From: an uncultured Clostridia bacterium
GTDB lineage: Bacteria; Bacillota; Clostridia; Christensenellales; Aristaeellaceae
Length of the DNA stretch: 14,228 nucleotides
Direction of reading: 5' to 3'
Assembly: GCA_934636425.1 (NCBI GenBank)
Contig: CAKUAV010000079.1
Location: forward strand, 1-14,228
Part shown: piece by piece, positions 13,948 to 14,228 of the stretch
Layout: each line of letters begins with the position of its first letter
Numbering within the stretch: position 1 is the first letter of the stretch
Translations under genes and position numbers: made by a program
Notes under the pieces: generated by a model
Databases searched by the model: none
What the model saw: only the letters and a program-made list of their open reading frames with translations
Told to the model about the DNA's origin: nothing

Positions 13948-14228
13948 GATGCCTTCGCGATAAGTTTCTATGACACAAAAACAGACTGCGGTCTTTTGTT
14001 GACAAAACAGACTGAAGTCTCCAGCTCAAAGCATATCACAAAAATCTCGGAGGGAATCGTTTGCGGAGCGAGAAATGGCCATAAAATAGGTAGAATTTCC
14101 TAAAATCAGCTGTTTTCGGCCGGTTTTCCGCTTCCGAATTGGAAAAATAGCGTTATTTTGAAAAACTTTGAAACCAATTCCCTGATTTGGCTGTCTAATG
14201 AACAGAAACTGGATGTGAGGAGCAGAAA
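13948..14228. other. Non-coding right end, probably upstream of a gene past the edge
   Basis: No gene is seen. The stretch is AT-rich and holds the second pair of AGAC-N4-GTCT palindromes. A GGAGG at 14049-14053 is followed only by frames of a few codons. The last bases, GTGAGGAGCAGAAA, resemble a ribosome binding site, so a rightward gene may start just beyond 14228. TCTAAT at 14194-14199 could be its -10 box, but no well-spaced -35 box is present. Confidence 0.45.
13983..14020. promoter_or_regulatory. Second pair of 12-bp palindromes
   Basis: AGACTGCGGTCT (13983-13994) and AGACTGAAGTCT (14009-14020) both have the form AGAC-N4-GTCT, each preceded by AAAC. Their starts are 26 bp apart, the same as the pair at 10332-10369. 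A TTGACA (13999-14004) lies between them without a good -10 box at the right distance. The arrangement resembles tandem operators of a TetR-type regulator, possibly for the gene past the right edge or for the alaX promoter nearby. Confidence 0.55.

Noticed and set aside
13999..14027. Promoter built on TTGACA at 13999
   Set aside because: No acceptable -10 box is found 15-19 bp downstream on the plus strand.

Overview
The window looks like part of a chromosome from a moderately GC-rich member of the Bacillota, most likely class Clostridia and plausibly a gut anaerobe. The reasons are strong GGAGG-type ribosome binding sites, sigma-A-type promoters with exact TATAAT boxes, a DUF1540 protein, an ECF-type vitamin transporter component, a type III pantothenate kinase, and a RadC-like protein of the clostridial type. 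It holds twelve genes and no rRNA, tRNA, CRISPR array or confirmed insertion sequence.

Layout. Positions 1-944 hold no convincing gene but carry several terminator-like hairpins. A MATE efflux pump runs leftwards (945-2369); its leader has an attenuator-like fold and its 3' flank a long nested inverted repeat. A RadC-like protein that has lost its JAMM metal ligands (2738-3568) and a 2-keto-3-deoxygluconate kinase (3609-4637) run rightwards. A 57-residue DUF1540 protein (4876-5049, minus) is divergent from a Gfo/Idh/MocA oxidoreductase and SdpI-family membrane protein pair (5137-6556, plus). After a bidirectional terminator comes a leftward operon: ECF S component, coaX, cupin (8518 to 6791). 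It shares a divergent promoter region with a VOC/glyoxalase protein (8765-9160, plus). About 650 bp without a recognisable gene follow. The last genes all run leftwards: alaX, nadE and a Nudix hydrolase (13541 to 9818). The right end (13542-14228) is non-coding; a gene probably starts just past the edge.

Function. Two cofactor themes stand out. CoaX next to an ECF S component suggests uptake of pantothenate and its phosphorylation to CoA precursors. NadE makes NAD, and the nearby Nudix enzyme could act on a nucleotide diphosphate. AlaX clears mischarged tRNA(Ala). KdgK feeds 2-keto-3-deoxygluconate, for example from pectin or uronate breakdown, into central metabolism.

No large undescribed gene system is evident. 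The most unusual signals are non-coding: two pairs of AGAC-N4-GTCT palindromes, each pair with the same 26-bp period, one between nadE and the Nudix gene and one at the right edge; a roughly 370-nt leader before alaX behind a near-consensus promoter; an attenuator-like leader before the MATE gene; and the folded element after the MATE stop codon.
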